Shown here: positions 13,601-22,702 of the stretch, in pieces | How positions within the stretch are numbered: position 1 is the stretch's first letter | How the letters are laid out: each line of letters begins with the position of its first letter | DNA from: Pomphorhynchus laevis | Lineage: Eukaryota; Acanthocephala; Palaeacanthocephala; Echinorhynchida; Pomphorhynchidae | Assembly (NCBI GenBank): GCA_012934845.2 | Contig: WNNJ02000704.1 | Location: 62,001-126,000, forward strand | Direction: 5' to 3' | DNA length: 64,000 bases | Notes under the pieces: model-generated | Databases searched by the model: none | Seen by the model: only the letters and a program-made list of their open reading frames with translations | What the model was told of the DNA's origin: nothing | Program-made: the position numbers and the translations under genes

Positions 13601-16600
13601 TTTATCCTCAATTGCACTGTCTTTACCCACAACTGTTTCGTAATTTACACGACTTTGGGAAGCGATACTGTGGAGCTAAACAGGTATGTTTCTGGAACCA
13701 TGTGGCAGACCACGTTTATGATAAAGTTAACATATTAGTTTTAAAATTAGAAGCTATAAAAGTATGAATTGATATATAACCAATTCTTCATTAAGACCTA
13801 TAACCAATTCTTCATTCATATAATTATTTTTCTTAATTATATAATTAATAAATTAAGATAATAATACTGAGACAATTTATTATTTGTACCCCTAAGAACT
13901 TATTAAATTAGAGAGAATTCAACTAACGCGCAGTGTATATAGCAAGCGGCATTATGAAAAACAGTAATCGGCTAGCGGATCACACAACTAAGGTAGATTT
14001 CTAATATATCGTAAAAATACAATCCTATAACAAAGGTAATATACAGAATGGTACATCTACACCACTAAAGCAAACAGCCTAGTGGATGTAAGGTTAGAAG
14101 CGCGTTACAGACGTGCTGATTTTGAATCCGATCAGCATCATCATCCATAGTAAGCAGATAATAAAAGTCGAAACTTGAAATGTAGGTCTGGGCCAGCAGT
14201 TGATGAGAACTACCTAGGCTGATTAGTATCGTCCTGATGTATCAAGAATTAAAATAAACCTATAAAAAACAGAAGAGTTTAATCTCACATATGCAATCAA
14301 GTTAAATTAAAATATAATTATTTATTACTAATAATAAATAATTATATTTTTATATGTTTGTTCTTTTGCTTTTTTTTAAATTATAATGATATTACTAACA
14401 ATTACCACTTATTCAAAACATAAAGTTTTGAATTGTTCAGTGAGTTTAAACATGAAGGGGAATAATAAAATAAGAAATTTATTGATCACAATTGTTCGAC
14501 TATTGCAATAGTCCTTTTCAAGTGATATGTTTTCAAGTGTTATGTTTTTAAAAACATAACACTTGAAAACAGACAATTGTATGACTTGAACAAAGGTATT
14601 GTAAAGGTTGTACAATACAATAGTACATGGAACGTATCATTGGACAAAAAAGTTTTGAATTGCAATTTAATTTTGAATTTAAATTTCGATCAGAACAATA
14701 GAAAATATTAATTTAAAACTGAAGTTTATTGTTATTGGAGGCAAACCAAATGCTTACATTCGTTCTTCCATTTATTCTTTCATTATTGGGGGTAAAACAA
14801 CAGTTAAAATTTTATAAATTTAGCATAAGTTTAAATTGACGATATAAAAGTATAAATTGGTATAAATATTAATCAATAGCAAATATGATATTAATATGAT
14901 ATTTATATCATAAAATAAATGGGATTTTCAATTAGCGGTAATCATAATTTTTTGCCGTAATCGAGTAAAACGAGATATTTAATGGTATTGCATATTCTTG
15001 GGACGACAGTATACTAAGCTGTGGCATATACCTATGTCACATGGTATGGGCGTATGTCTTAGGCGCATTATGGGTTAAGCTTATAACATTACTATATCAT
15101 ATTCTTTTGTGTTGTTGCTACATATTATAAAATTGCAACTGTAAAACTGAATGATAGTAAATTATGTCATTTATTCATTAATATAATAAAATGCTCGTTA
15201 AATTCAGTTAACGATTGTGTCTCGACTTGTTATCGCGATCTTCTTCACTGTCACTTCTGCTATCATATCTAAGCTGAAACTGGGTTGTAAACTTATTAAG
15301 AATATTAGCTAATTCCCGAGATTTATTCAAACAGAACATTATATTCATGTTATCTAGTATCTCTGCATTTACAATAGCCTGATCAATACAGTCCGGTTCA
15401 TTGGCACTACGCTTACCCTCTATCAGAATAATTCTTCTTCGTAAAGGACATCGATTTAGTCTATGCTTCTGTTCGGTCCATCGATTGTCCCTCATACTTT
15501 TGGCCAGATCAGCATAAGTTTTTCGTTCAATCGCCGTATTTATTAGTACGCGTTCGTCGTCGAGTGCCCATAGAAAATCACCAATACTTAAAGGTCGAAT
15601 CATGTATTTGCATTTAAGTCGCTTAATTAAGCTTTGTTGGCATGGTTTATTTACCTCGTGACTGTCGACTATCAACTGCACACCTGACTTCACCGGATTT
15701 GAGACAGTTTCCGCCGTTACTATTCTATTTTCGGCTAATCGTTTTCGAGGACCATTCAAAGTACTGGGATTTCGTTGTTTTGCACCCAATGTTTATAAAT
15801 ATAAATTTATAAACGAATTATTCATTTATAAATTTCAAATTGTTGATGTAAGTGAGGATTTTTACAATTGAACATAGACATGTTTTCAATGTAATATTTA
15901 TTATTTATTAATAATTGGATAAACGACTAATTTATATAATGTCCGTTATATAATATTATGAAATGATCGTTATATTAAAGATCATAAACTTATAGTTTAT
16001 GTATTGTTGAAAAAGCGAATTTACAGAAAGGTTTTTTTATTTAAATTACAACGCTGAGACTAAAAAGATGTTAAAATTTAAACCTACGTTTGATGTAATA
16101 ATATTTACGAATCTAAAAATAGTAAATGCCTTTCGATTTACTTTTTGTATCTGCCAGTAAAAATAATTATACAATTTTATAATTAATAAAAATATTAATT
16201 ATAATGCAGTTGTAATTTTCGGATTCTCCTTTATTCAGATCTATAACTTAAATGCTTTTAGACTCCTTGGGGTTGGGAATATTCCGGTTGCACTAATATA
16301 AACGAATTGCAGATTATACTTGAGTGTGGACTGATGATTAGGTACATACGAACTGCTAGATATTTATTTTTATTCCATTTATCTTCATGAACACAGAAGA
16401 GACAAGCAAAGTGTATTAAAGGATCTACCAAACAAATATCGGGAAATCGTTGTACTTGATGCTGCAAAAGTAAAAACTAACAGCGCAGGCTTGATTGAAG
16501 CGTCGAAGCGAGCAGTAAATGCAAAAGTATGTATTCCGTTAGTGCAGCTAATAAACAGATAAATATGTAATCTATTTCTGAAAGTAACAAAACGTAAATC

Positions 16601-19241
16601 TACCGCAGATAAGTAGGTATCTGTTGGTTCTCTTTGCCAATTTGATAAAATTAAGCAATGAATATATAAGGAGTCAATAAATCATTTCTATTTATTAGCA
16701 ACATTTCGGTTTTTGTCATCATCATGACAATCTGTAATGTTAATAGATGACAAAAATATAAAAATAGTTTACGTCTTTTTTGAGTTTCAGGTATCGAGTA
16801 TTTATGCATATTGTTAACTCAATAATACACAATTCCAGCTGGCTTTTCGCATAAGTGTGAAAGTTACTTGATCTAATATCACGACAAAAATAACACGACG
16901 GGACATTTTTAAACTCTAAAAATTCCGCAATCCCGAAATTAACAGTCCGATTTGACTATTACAGATTTTAATTATGTTGAGATTATAAAAACAAAGAATT
17001 ATAACGTCATTTTTAAAAGAAAGAGCATAAAATAACAGGTCTTATGTGAAACAAACCGATCAGAAATTTGTTAAGCTTTTTAGTTTGTCCCCAAAGCTAA
17101 CGTTTTTATCGTCCTCATGCCCATTTTATCGTCTATATTTATCGTCTATTCATTATGCCTATTTTATCGTTTTTATCGTCCTCATACCTACCGTATCAAA
17201 CAATTTATGTAAAAATTACATTTCCATATAAAAATACACAGTATGTTTCAATGTATAATACATTTTCCGGATGACCGTCTCATATAGTGGCGAAGACACT
17301 AAATAATATAAGCATCAGCATATATTAACATATAAATAATTGAATTATTAAAAAATTAAATAAAATAATTAAATTAAACTGCAAAAACTGCTGTTTATAC
17401 GAAATAATTAAATTCTGTAATTTAGTTTTAAATGGATACGAACTCAGTCATTTTGAATAAGCTGCATATCAAATCGGTAACATACTAATCAAAAGCAATA
17501 AGTTTTCTTACGTTATATTTTTAAATTTAAAATGAAACTGGACTTTTTTAGAAACTCGGTGTTCTATAAGGAGACCCTGAGTTTTAATATACCATGAGCT
17601 ATAAAGAGCATAAGGTACCTTTCGACATAATAGTTGTGTTGCCAGTTTGGGCCTTATTCACCAATCCAAGACGGCTGGTACAATAATCCCAATGATGTGT
17701 TTATTTTAAAATATCAAAAATAAATATACGATAATAGCTAATTGTGCCCTAGACGCAAAGTTAATTTATGTTCGTGAATAAATAGAAACGTGGTATTTCT
17801 ATTATAAATCCTTGTTTTGGAAAATATTTTTGTTTTGTCAAGATTGTGGCCAATTACATAAATTTAATATTTTAATATTATTTTGAAATTGTTACAATAA
17901 TACTACTATATAAATACAGTAATACTACAATATTTTAATATTAGATTCAATAATATTTAATATTTATTATTTAAAATGTTTTGATATAATAAATGGTTTA
18001 ATTATATATTTTTTGCAGATATTTTTATTTTCAAATATTTTGATGTAGTCAAAAGACAAGCATGCTTGTTTATTGAGTTTCTTTCACGAAACAGCCAGAG
18101 CCAAGATGGACGGAGTGTGGTAATACATTGTAAATAATTACATTAATACTGTAATATACATTTAACCAAAGTGAATACCTTAAGACACATTTGAATTGGA
18201 ATGAAAAAACAATTATATTCGCACACCACCAAGTGATGATGGACAATATTAGCTGTCTGTGCGAAACAATGGTATTTTGATAACATATCTTCCGGATTTT
18301 GATGACTTTGTTTTCAGGCAATAGAATATATTCGTATAGATGGCAGTGTAGGATCACAACGTCGACAAAACCTTGTCGACAGATTTCAACTCAATGACAA
18401 TGTCAAAATAGCGGTGCTGGCTGTAATAACTGCAGGAACGGGTCTTAATTTAACCGCGGCATCTAAAGTAATTTTTGCCGAATTATTCTGGAATCCTGGA
18501 GTTTTACTTCAAGCCGAGGATAGAGCTTATCGTCTTGGCCGTGAAGATTCTCTCGAAATAAAATACCTGTTGGCAAAGAACACTTCAGACGATCTGGTGT
18601 GGTAAAAACTTTTTAATCTGCTTGACAAATCACAAATCAAAGCATCAAATGATCTACCGTATTATTGTAATATTGCGATATTATTAATTTTTATATTATA
18701 TCATTATATTGATAAGAGATGCTTAATAAACGACGATACAAAATACTCACTGTTGTGAATTATTTGGACTTTTACGCAACGATGTTGTTACAACTTTTGG
18801 ATTTTTATTTAGCTCTGTTTTTATTACTTTTAATTGAAAAAGTTTTAATTTTTAAAAGATCATATTCAAAGTCAAAACGTTCTTTTAACATTCACGAGAA
18901 TTAAAAAAAATAAATTTTATATATTAAAGTTACCAGATTGTGCGTTTGTTTGCAGGCCACTTGTTCAACGAAAGCTTAAAGTACTATCAGAAGTCGGACT
19001 TTCAAAGAGAGACGCATTAAGCACTGAAAAGATCGATAAACACAGCGATTCCATTAATGACGGGCTTGTTACTGCTAATGACAAGCATCATACTGCGATG
19101 TTTCGTCTTCTTGACGAGTTTATTACAAGTCAATCAAGAGCGAATATGCACTGCGAAGAAGAATTATCGCCAGATTTTAACGCCGAAGATGAAATCGAAG
19201 ATGATGAGTTACTTGTAATTGCGAATTCCCTTAATCAGTAG
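7620..19241 (+). CDS. SMARCAL1: SMARCAL1-type annealing helicase, 16 exons
   Basis: SNF2-family ATPase that rewinds RPA-coated DNA and remodels stalled replication forks in the nucleus. Exons: 7620-7758, 8462-8512, 8559-8688, 8734-8804, 8850-8900, 10661-10841, 10891-11041, 11086-11256, 13423-13488, 13546-13683, 16262-16341, 16397-16526, 18049-18119, 18172-18271, 18318-18601, 18956-19241. All phases join and give 699 residues. Residues ~1-65 resemble a first HARP repeat ([11 protein letters not shown]). A clear HARP domain follows at ~110-160 ([28 protein letters not shown]). The ATPase has Walker [10 protein letters not shown], box [22 protein letters not shown] (motif IV), [11 protein letters not shown] (V) and [11 protein letters not shown] (VI). 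The C-terminal tail is acidic. The RPA-binding helix expected at the N terminus is not seen. Motif VI has YRLGR where HRIGQ is usual. Exon 4 and some donors are weak and come from homology, so small boundary errors are possible. Confidence 0.93.
9199..9350 (+). repeat. diverged repeat related to family B flank
   Basis: In SMARCAL1 intron 5. It shares aaaaatcgcttgaaactg, the block around gaccaaagttggctac, and the stretch ending in tctaatgtatcac with 6598-6735, and with 36075-36200 in reverse. The hammerhead-like part is not preserved here. Confidence 0.6.
9415..9560 (-). repeat. repeat family C copy, minus strand
   Basis: In SMARCAL1 intron 5. Shares gaattgactaataaataaca, the block ctgctatgc...ccaggttt(c) and the ending catagcagcgggcaaa with copies at 38950-39110, and in reverse with 19990-20165 and 40144-41066. 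Both core boxes are partly decayed. Confidence 0.65.
9901..10341 (-). CDS. small RS/RP-rich protein nested in SMARCAL1 intron 5
   Basis: I do not recognise the family. Two minus-strand exons, 10341-10216 and 10155-9901, are joined by a 60-nt GT-AG intron and give a complete 126-residue reading frame from ATG to TAG. The product is hydrophilic and probably disordered: it starts [20 protein letters not shown], is rich in Ser, Arg, Pro, Gln and Trp-containing short motifs ([23 protein letters not shown]) and ends in an Arg-rich tail ([13 protein letters not shown]). There is no signal peptide or membrane segment. The composition recalls nuclear splicing or mRNP accessory proteins, which is inference only. 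It lies wholly within intron 5 of SMARCAL1 on the opposite strand. Clean splice sites and an absence of stops across both exons support a real gene. Confidence 0.7.
11476..11773 (-). CDS. RPL22: ribosomal protein L22 (eL22) main exon, nested in SMARCAL1 intron 8
   Basis: Large-subunit ribosomal protein. The exon encodes about 98 residues with the family landmarks [14 protein letters not shown] near the start, then [44 protein letters not shown] and a final [10 protein letters not shown] before the stop. A plausible acceptor (caaaaag) precedes the exon at 11774. The usual lysine-rich N terminus (about 20 residues) must lie in an upstream exon that I could not find in the rest of the intron. 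The acidic C-terminal tail of many eL22 proteins is absent. It lies on the strand opposite to SMARCAL1. A 5'-truncated retrocopy is the alternative, although the open frame and conserved core argue for selection. Confidence 0.8.
11823..12488. repeat. local repeat with 39-bp-arm palindrome and 128-bp tandem duplication
   Basis: 12193-12231 and 12238-12276 are perfect 39-base inverted arms around tattca. The sequence from 12233 to 12360 is then repeated head-to-tail at 12361-12488 (period 128). A diverged short copy of the same unit (tcctcattgtagcagt) lies at 11823, next to the RPL22 exon. All of it is in SMARCAL1 intron 8. No coding potential. Confidence 0.85.
12500..13422. other. remainder of SMARCAL1 intron 8
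   Basis: AT-rich intron sequence without a recognised exon, RNA gene or repeat. The missing first exon of the nested RPL22 should lie here or further upstream on the minus strand, but no candidate was convincing. Confidence 0.4.
14040..14275 (+). repeat. SINE-like element in SMARCAL1 intron 10
   Basis: A block richer in GC than its surroundings with an RNA polymerase III-like A box (acagcctagtgg, 14074-14085) and B box (gattttgaatcc, 14118-14129) about 45 bases apart. It ends in an A-rich tail near 14270. The 3' part contains GTCGAAAC followed by TTGATGAG, again in the CGAAAC-then-UGAUGA order seen in other repeats here. The spacing of the boxes fits a tRNA-derived SINE, but B-box quality is mediocre. 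Confidence 0.5.
14529..14570. repeat. perfect 42-bp palindrome without spacer
   Basis: 14529-14549 (gttttcaagtgttatgttttt) and 14550-14570 are exact reverse complements. The left arm also overlaps a short direct repeat (tttcaagtgatatg). Confidence 0.9.
14580..15200. other. intron 10 sequence, nothing recognised
   Basis: AT-rich. On the minus strand it would be the 3' flank of the MUS81-like exon; a TTTATT (AATAAA on the minus strand) at about 15170 could serve as its poly(A) signal. Confidence 0.4.
15208..15789 (-). CDS. MUS81-like ERCC4 nuclease exon nested in SMARCAL1 intron 10
   Basis: Structure-specific endonuclease domain of the XPF/MUS81 family, which cuts branched DNA at stalled forks and joint molecules. 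The frame is open for about 193 codons and ends at a stop at 15208. LIVDSHEV corresponds to the family VDxRE segment (His where Arg is usual). Then come [12 protein letters not shown] and IERKTYADL, so the catalytic GD...ERKx3D pattern is complete. [13 protein letters not shown] and IILIEGK match MUS81 better than XPF or FANCM. The protein ends soon after the nuclease fold in an Asp/Arg-rich tail; the C-terminal double helix-hairpin-helix of MUS81 is absent. The open frame is closed upstream by a stop and has no ATG before the domain, so at least one 5' exon is missing from this model. An acceptor-like cccag lies at about 15764. Confidence 0.78.
   Translation of the reverse strand: MGAKQRNPSTLNGPRKRLAENRIVTAETVSNPVKSGVQLIVDSHEVNKPCQQSLIKRLKCKYMIRPLSIGDFLWALDDERVLINTAIERKTYADLAKSMRDNRWTEQKHRLNRCPLRRRIILIEGKRSANEPDCIDQAIVNAEILDNMNIMFCLNKSRELANILNKFTTQFQLRYDSRSDSEEDRDNKSRHNR
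16685..16760 (-). repeat. possible short hammerhead-like remnant
   Basis: In SMARCAL1 intron 12. The minus strand reads CATGATGATGACAAAAACCGAAATG, so a UGAUGA-like box is followed by a small GUC/GAC stem and a GAAA box. It is short and decayed. Confidence 0.25.
16800..18048. other. SMARCAL1 intron 12 remainder
   Basis: AT-rich intron without a recognised exon on either strand. Confidence 0.4.
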
Positions 19242-19307
19242 ATGTAAAACAATTGTGAACGTGTAAAATACAACAGCTCTCTTAGTTTTAATTGACCAAC
19301 TTTTAAT

Positions 19308-19313
19308 AATAAA
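19308..19313 (+). terminator. SMARCAL1 polyadenylation signal
   Basis: AATAAA 67 bases downstream of the SMARCAL1 stop codon, at a normal distance. Confidence 0.7.
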
Positions 19314-19989
19314 GCATTAAAAATTAATAATTTGGTTTGAAGCATTGAAATCCGAAGACATTTTACTTTGAAAAGTGATTTTAATTAGTTAAATGTTTAG
19401 TATTTTAATAATAGATAATCAATACCGCAGAATGATATAAATCAATATCTTATCAATTTACTTATATTTATTTATTGATTTATAATGGAAGTTAGTGCTA
19501 AATTACTTTGTCGTTCCACGACAAGTTCAAGTCAGCATGTAGATGTATTGACATTGCTCCAAATATTTAAAATTTTAAGATAAAGAATCGCTAAATCAAG
19601 TACAGATACCATTAAATCTGTCTTGGTCGAAATACAGTTAACAAGCGAATTGATGAAGTTAGTAAAGGATTTAACAAATTAGTACAAAACACTTCTAGTT
19701 GAACGAACTCATATCGCATTAGTGAAAACAACAAACATTTTTTAATGTTTATTAAATAAACATTGAAGATAATAAATGTATAAATATACATATATATATT
19801 TCTACTGACAAGTTGACCTGTGGACTTTGTTTCCCCGGTATATAACCTCTGTCAGAAATACTAAAACTATGTATTCTTGATACGACTATTTTTCTGCTTA
19901 TTTTCAAGAAAGTTTGATGATTTTTTCTTCTATTTATAATTTTACAATATAAAATATAAAAAATTTATTTAAACTATTAAACAAAAATT

Positions 19990-20170
19990 TTATGGATGGA
20001 TAATAAACAATATACTTTGTATTAGAATAAAGGACACTAAATAATTACATTTCATCGAGGAAATACGTCAGCAGCGCGGATTTGACCTCTGCTTTGTTAG
20101 ATATAGGAATAGGAGTCGAAACCTGATAGCATAGCAGTTCCTATCGATGACCTCTAATCCTTATTCTTAA
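19990..20170 (+). repeat. repeat family C copy, plus strand
   Basis: Shares gatggataataaa, aatatactttgtattagaa, ttcatc...aggaaat and gacctctaatccttattct with the tandem copies at 40144-41066. The cores are GTCGAAACCTGATAGC (CGAAAC at 20117-20122) and then CGATGACCTCTAATCC (20145-20160). Confidence 0.75.
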
Positions 20171-20179
20171 GGATTAATT

Positions 20180-20440
20180 AATTAAAATTGGCTTTTATTT
20201 TAAATTTAAAATTTAAACTTGATATAAATATAAATAGTATAAAATCTTATAATTATGTATTATTTATCTTTGTTTATATTTAAATAAAAATATAAATAAA
20301 ATATATAAAATAAAAATATATAAAATATATGATCTGATTATAATAAGGTAATATTATTGATATATATTTATAATTTGAGCTTCTTACTTCCTCTGGGATG
20401 CAACCGGACGACAACATATCACTATTTAAGAGTCAAACAA
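20180..20440. other. AT-rich spacer
   Basis: Simple AT-rich sequence; nothing recognised. Confidence 0.4.
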
Positions 20441-20457
20441 CCAATGCGTGTCTATAC

Positions 20458-20675
20458 CTGGGAGATCGTTTAAATGATAACGATATTTGCAGATCTAAAC
20501 GTCGTAAACTATCGAGAAGAGTATCACGATGATGATATTTTATAGATAATGGTTCATATGAGCGATTATTGAGAGGATCATGATTGCTCTTCTGCACATT
20601 TAAAGTGTGATTAGTTAAATACAACGACCGCGGTTTGGGGATCGCATAACTCAGCACGTCTTTGATGGCATCCAT
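20458..20675 (-). CDS. possible first or internal exon of an unknown gene
   Basis: An open minus-strand stretch starting at ATG 20675 (MDAIKDVLSYAIPKPRSLYL) and ending at a good donor (CCCAG|GTATAG, exon end 20458). The frame stays open upstream to 20705, so an internal exon after an aacag acceptor is also possible. The composition is more balanced than the surrounding AT-rich DNA. I found no partner exon downstream on the minus strand (19300-20450) and recognise no family. It could be a chance open frame. Confidence 0.3.
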
Positions 20676-20709
20676 TCTTTTTTGGTCTGCCGACTGTTTG
20701 AATCATTAT

Positions 20710-21559
20710 TTTGGTTTGCTCGGACATCATGACTTGCGCCGTAACATATTCTCGATAACGCTGTACAGGTTTATATTATATATATATTTTATTATAAATC
20801 CTCTTTTAGTTTTATTTGATGAGCAAAAATAGTCCATGTGCTACTAATTAAATTAGATAATGAATTTTTTATTAAGAATCCAGTAAGATGTTTCAACAGC
20901 TACATGAATAAAATTTTGCGAAATTAAATAAATTAAAATTTTTATTTCATAATGTTTTAGGAAATAACAAAAAAATATTTTATGAGCATTTATTACGACA
21001 TTACTGATTTGATATGCTGCTATACAAAGCGAAAAAAGGTGGCGGATAATTAGACATTTATATATTTACCTTTCATGTATCAGTAAAATGTGATTTTAAT
21101 TTACCGAGCATTAGCAGATTCAGTTGGTCATTGCTTATGCAAATTTGTGCTTTCAGACAAGAGCGCAAATTTGCACAATTAGACAAGCACAAACATCACA
21201 TAAAAAGTTTACTTGGTTGTAAATATTAAGTGAACTTTGGTTGAAAACCGACGGAATGCCTTGTGGGTACGTTGCGTGGTGTGCAACGAATGCGTAACTT
21301 GGTCGTATATGCAGCATCAACGTATAAGTATATATGAAATATAATAAATATAAGTGAACTTTTATGGCGCTCTAAAGAAAATTAAATTTTAATTTTTAAT
21401 TTTTTATAATTCGCAATAATTCTTAATTCTTAATTATAGTTATTCGTGACAATTTAATTTCCATACAGCAAAAGAGAACTTTAATGCTTGATATTTTAAC
21501 CCAAGCTTCAATTACTTATCGGTTTTAGAACAGAATCGTAATACGATTTGTTAAAAGTT
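20710..21559. other. spacer upstream of METTL4
   Basis: AT-rich. Around 21115-21345 the sequence is slightly more complex (runs such as gacaagagcgcaaatttgcac) but I could not assign it. Confidence 0.4.
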
Positions 21560-22648
21560 ATGGACCAAAATTCCCAAAATATACACACGATGATAGATAT
21601 ATTTTCCTACTACAAAGATATTTATTACGAAACTGTAGGTGAATGCAGCTTACGTTGTAATTTGAATTACAAATGTGAGCTATTTCATCTTGCAAAGCCA
21701 TATGGTTCGAAACACATAAATAAGGTGATCGATTCATTGCAGTCAGCAGATGATTCCATTTTTACTTGTTTGGTTTGCAAGCAGAAAGAATCCATGTCAA
21801 ATGCGAAACAAATAATTATCAAAGATGTATTTCGTACAATGTGTGATGATGATTACTGTCAAATATTTTCCAATTGTGAATCAATTTTATGTAAAAATGA
21901 ATCATGTTTATTAGACATAAAACCTAACGTGCTCTATCATTGGCTTGCAGATGAAAGTAGATTATTTCATTGCTCTAATCTGGGAAAATTAGTCATTCCC
22001 GGCAATTGTAGCTTTCTTCTATCAGATGCAAATCGATTAGAAATTTTAACTAATCATTGCAAAAATGACATTGATTTTATAGTAATTGATCCACCATGGC
22101 CAAATAAGAGCGTCAGACGTTATTCACAATATAATACAATGTCATTTAAAGATATAAGTCTTTTGCCGATTCCATTTGTAGCAAGACCAGGATGTATATT
22201 GGCATGTTGGTCTACAAACTCAGAAACTGTTAAACAAGAAATTATTGAACGAATATTCCCTATGTGGGGTATTACCTATTTGACTACTTACTTCTGGCAT
22301 AAAGTTACCTGTAGCGGAGCTGATTTCATTAAGCCAACACGAAAAGGTACAGTTCACAAGCAAAATACAGAACCAATATTCATCGGGGTGTTCCTGCCAT
22401 TAGACATTTCGTTATACAACGAGCTATCAATGTCAAAATTGACATTAAAGTGTGTCCCCAGTCCCGTGCTTCATTCGTGGAAACCACCGTTGTTTGACAT
22501 TTTCCGTAAATATCTGCCTGCATCAGATTCTAATAATAAGCTTAAATGCCTGGAGATGTTTGCGCGATCATTGCATCCGGGATTCATAAGTTGGGGTAAT
22601 GAAGTGCTAAAATTTCAGCAGATTGGTTTGTTTTCAAATGTGATATAA
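21560..22648 (+). CDS. METTL4: METTL4, MT-A70 family N6-adenine methyltransferase
   Basis: Adenine-N6 methyltransferase using S-adenosylmethionine; in animals METTL4 methylates U2 snRNA (internal m6Am). Single exon, 362 residues from the ATG at 21560. The catalytic DPPW motif (DFIVIDPPWPNKSVRRYSQY) lies at about residue 175. LACWSTNS and FWHKVT follow, and the METTL4-specific C terminus is intact: SPVLHSWKPPLFDIF, then LEMFARSLHPGFISWGNEVL near the end. The N-terminal half is Cys-rich and poorly conserved. RBM48 starts 54 bases downstream on the same strand. Absence of introns is unusual next to intron-rich neighbours. There is no sign of decay, so a dead retrocopy is unlikely. Confidence 0.94.
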   Translation: MDQNSQNIHTMIDIFSYYKDIYYETVGECSLRCNLNYKCELFHLAKPYGSKHINKVIDSLQSADDSIFTCLVCKQKESMSNAKQIIIKDVFRTMCDDDYCQIFSNCESILCKNESCLLDIKPNVLYHWLADESRLFHCSNLGKLVIPGNCSFLLSDANRLEILTNHCKNDIDFIVIDPPWPNKSVRRYSQYNTMSFKDISLLPIPFVARPGCILACWSTNSETVKQEIIERIFPMWGITYLTTYFWHKVTCSGADFIKPTRKGTVHKQNTEPIFIGVFLPLDISLYNELSMSKLTLKCVPSPVLHSWKPPLFDIFRKYLPASDSNNKLKCLEMFARSLHPGFISWGNEVLKFQQIGLFSNVI

Positions 22649-22702
22649 GAATATATTATTTCTTGTAGTTACTATTCTTGTAGATCGCGTTTCACCGACA
22701 CT
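22649..22702 (+). promoter_or_regulatory. short METTL4-RBM48 intercistronic spacer with two acceptor-like sites
   Basis: Only 54 bases separate the METTL4 stop from the RBM48 start. No AATAAA is present in the spacer. Two pyrimidine-rich AG sites occur (tttcttgtag ending 22668, attcttgtag ending 22683), which could be trans-splice acceptors if this animal uses operons. This is inference. Confidence 0.35.

Noticed and set aside
19484-19580. Plus-strand ATG reading MEVSAKLLCRSTTSSSQHVD after SMARCAL1
   Set aside because: Short (about 32 codons), no splice partners and no recognised family.
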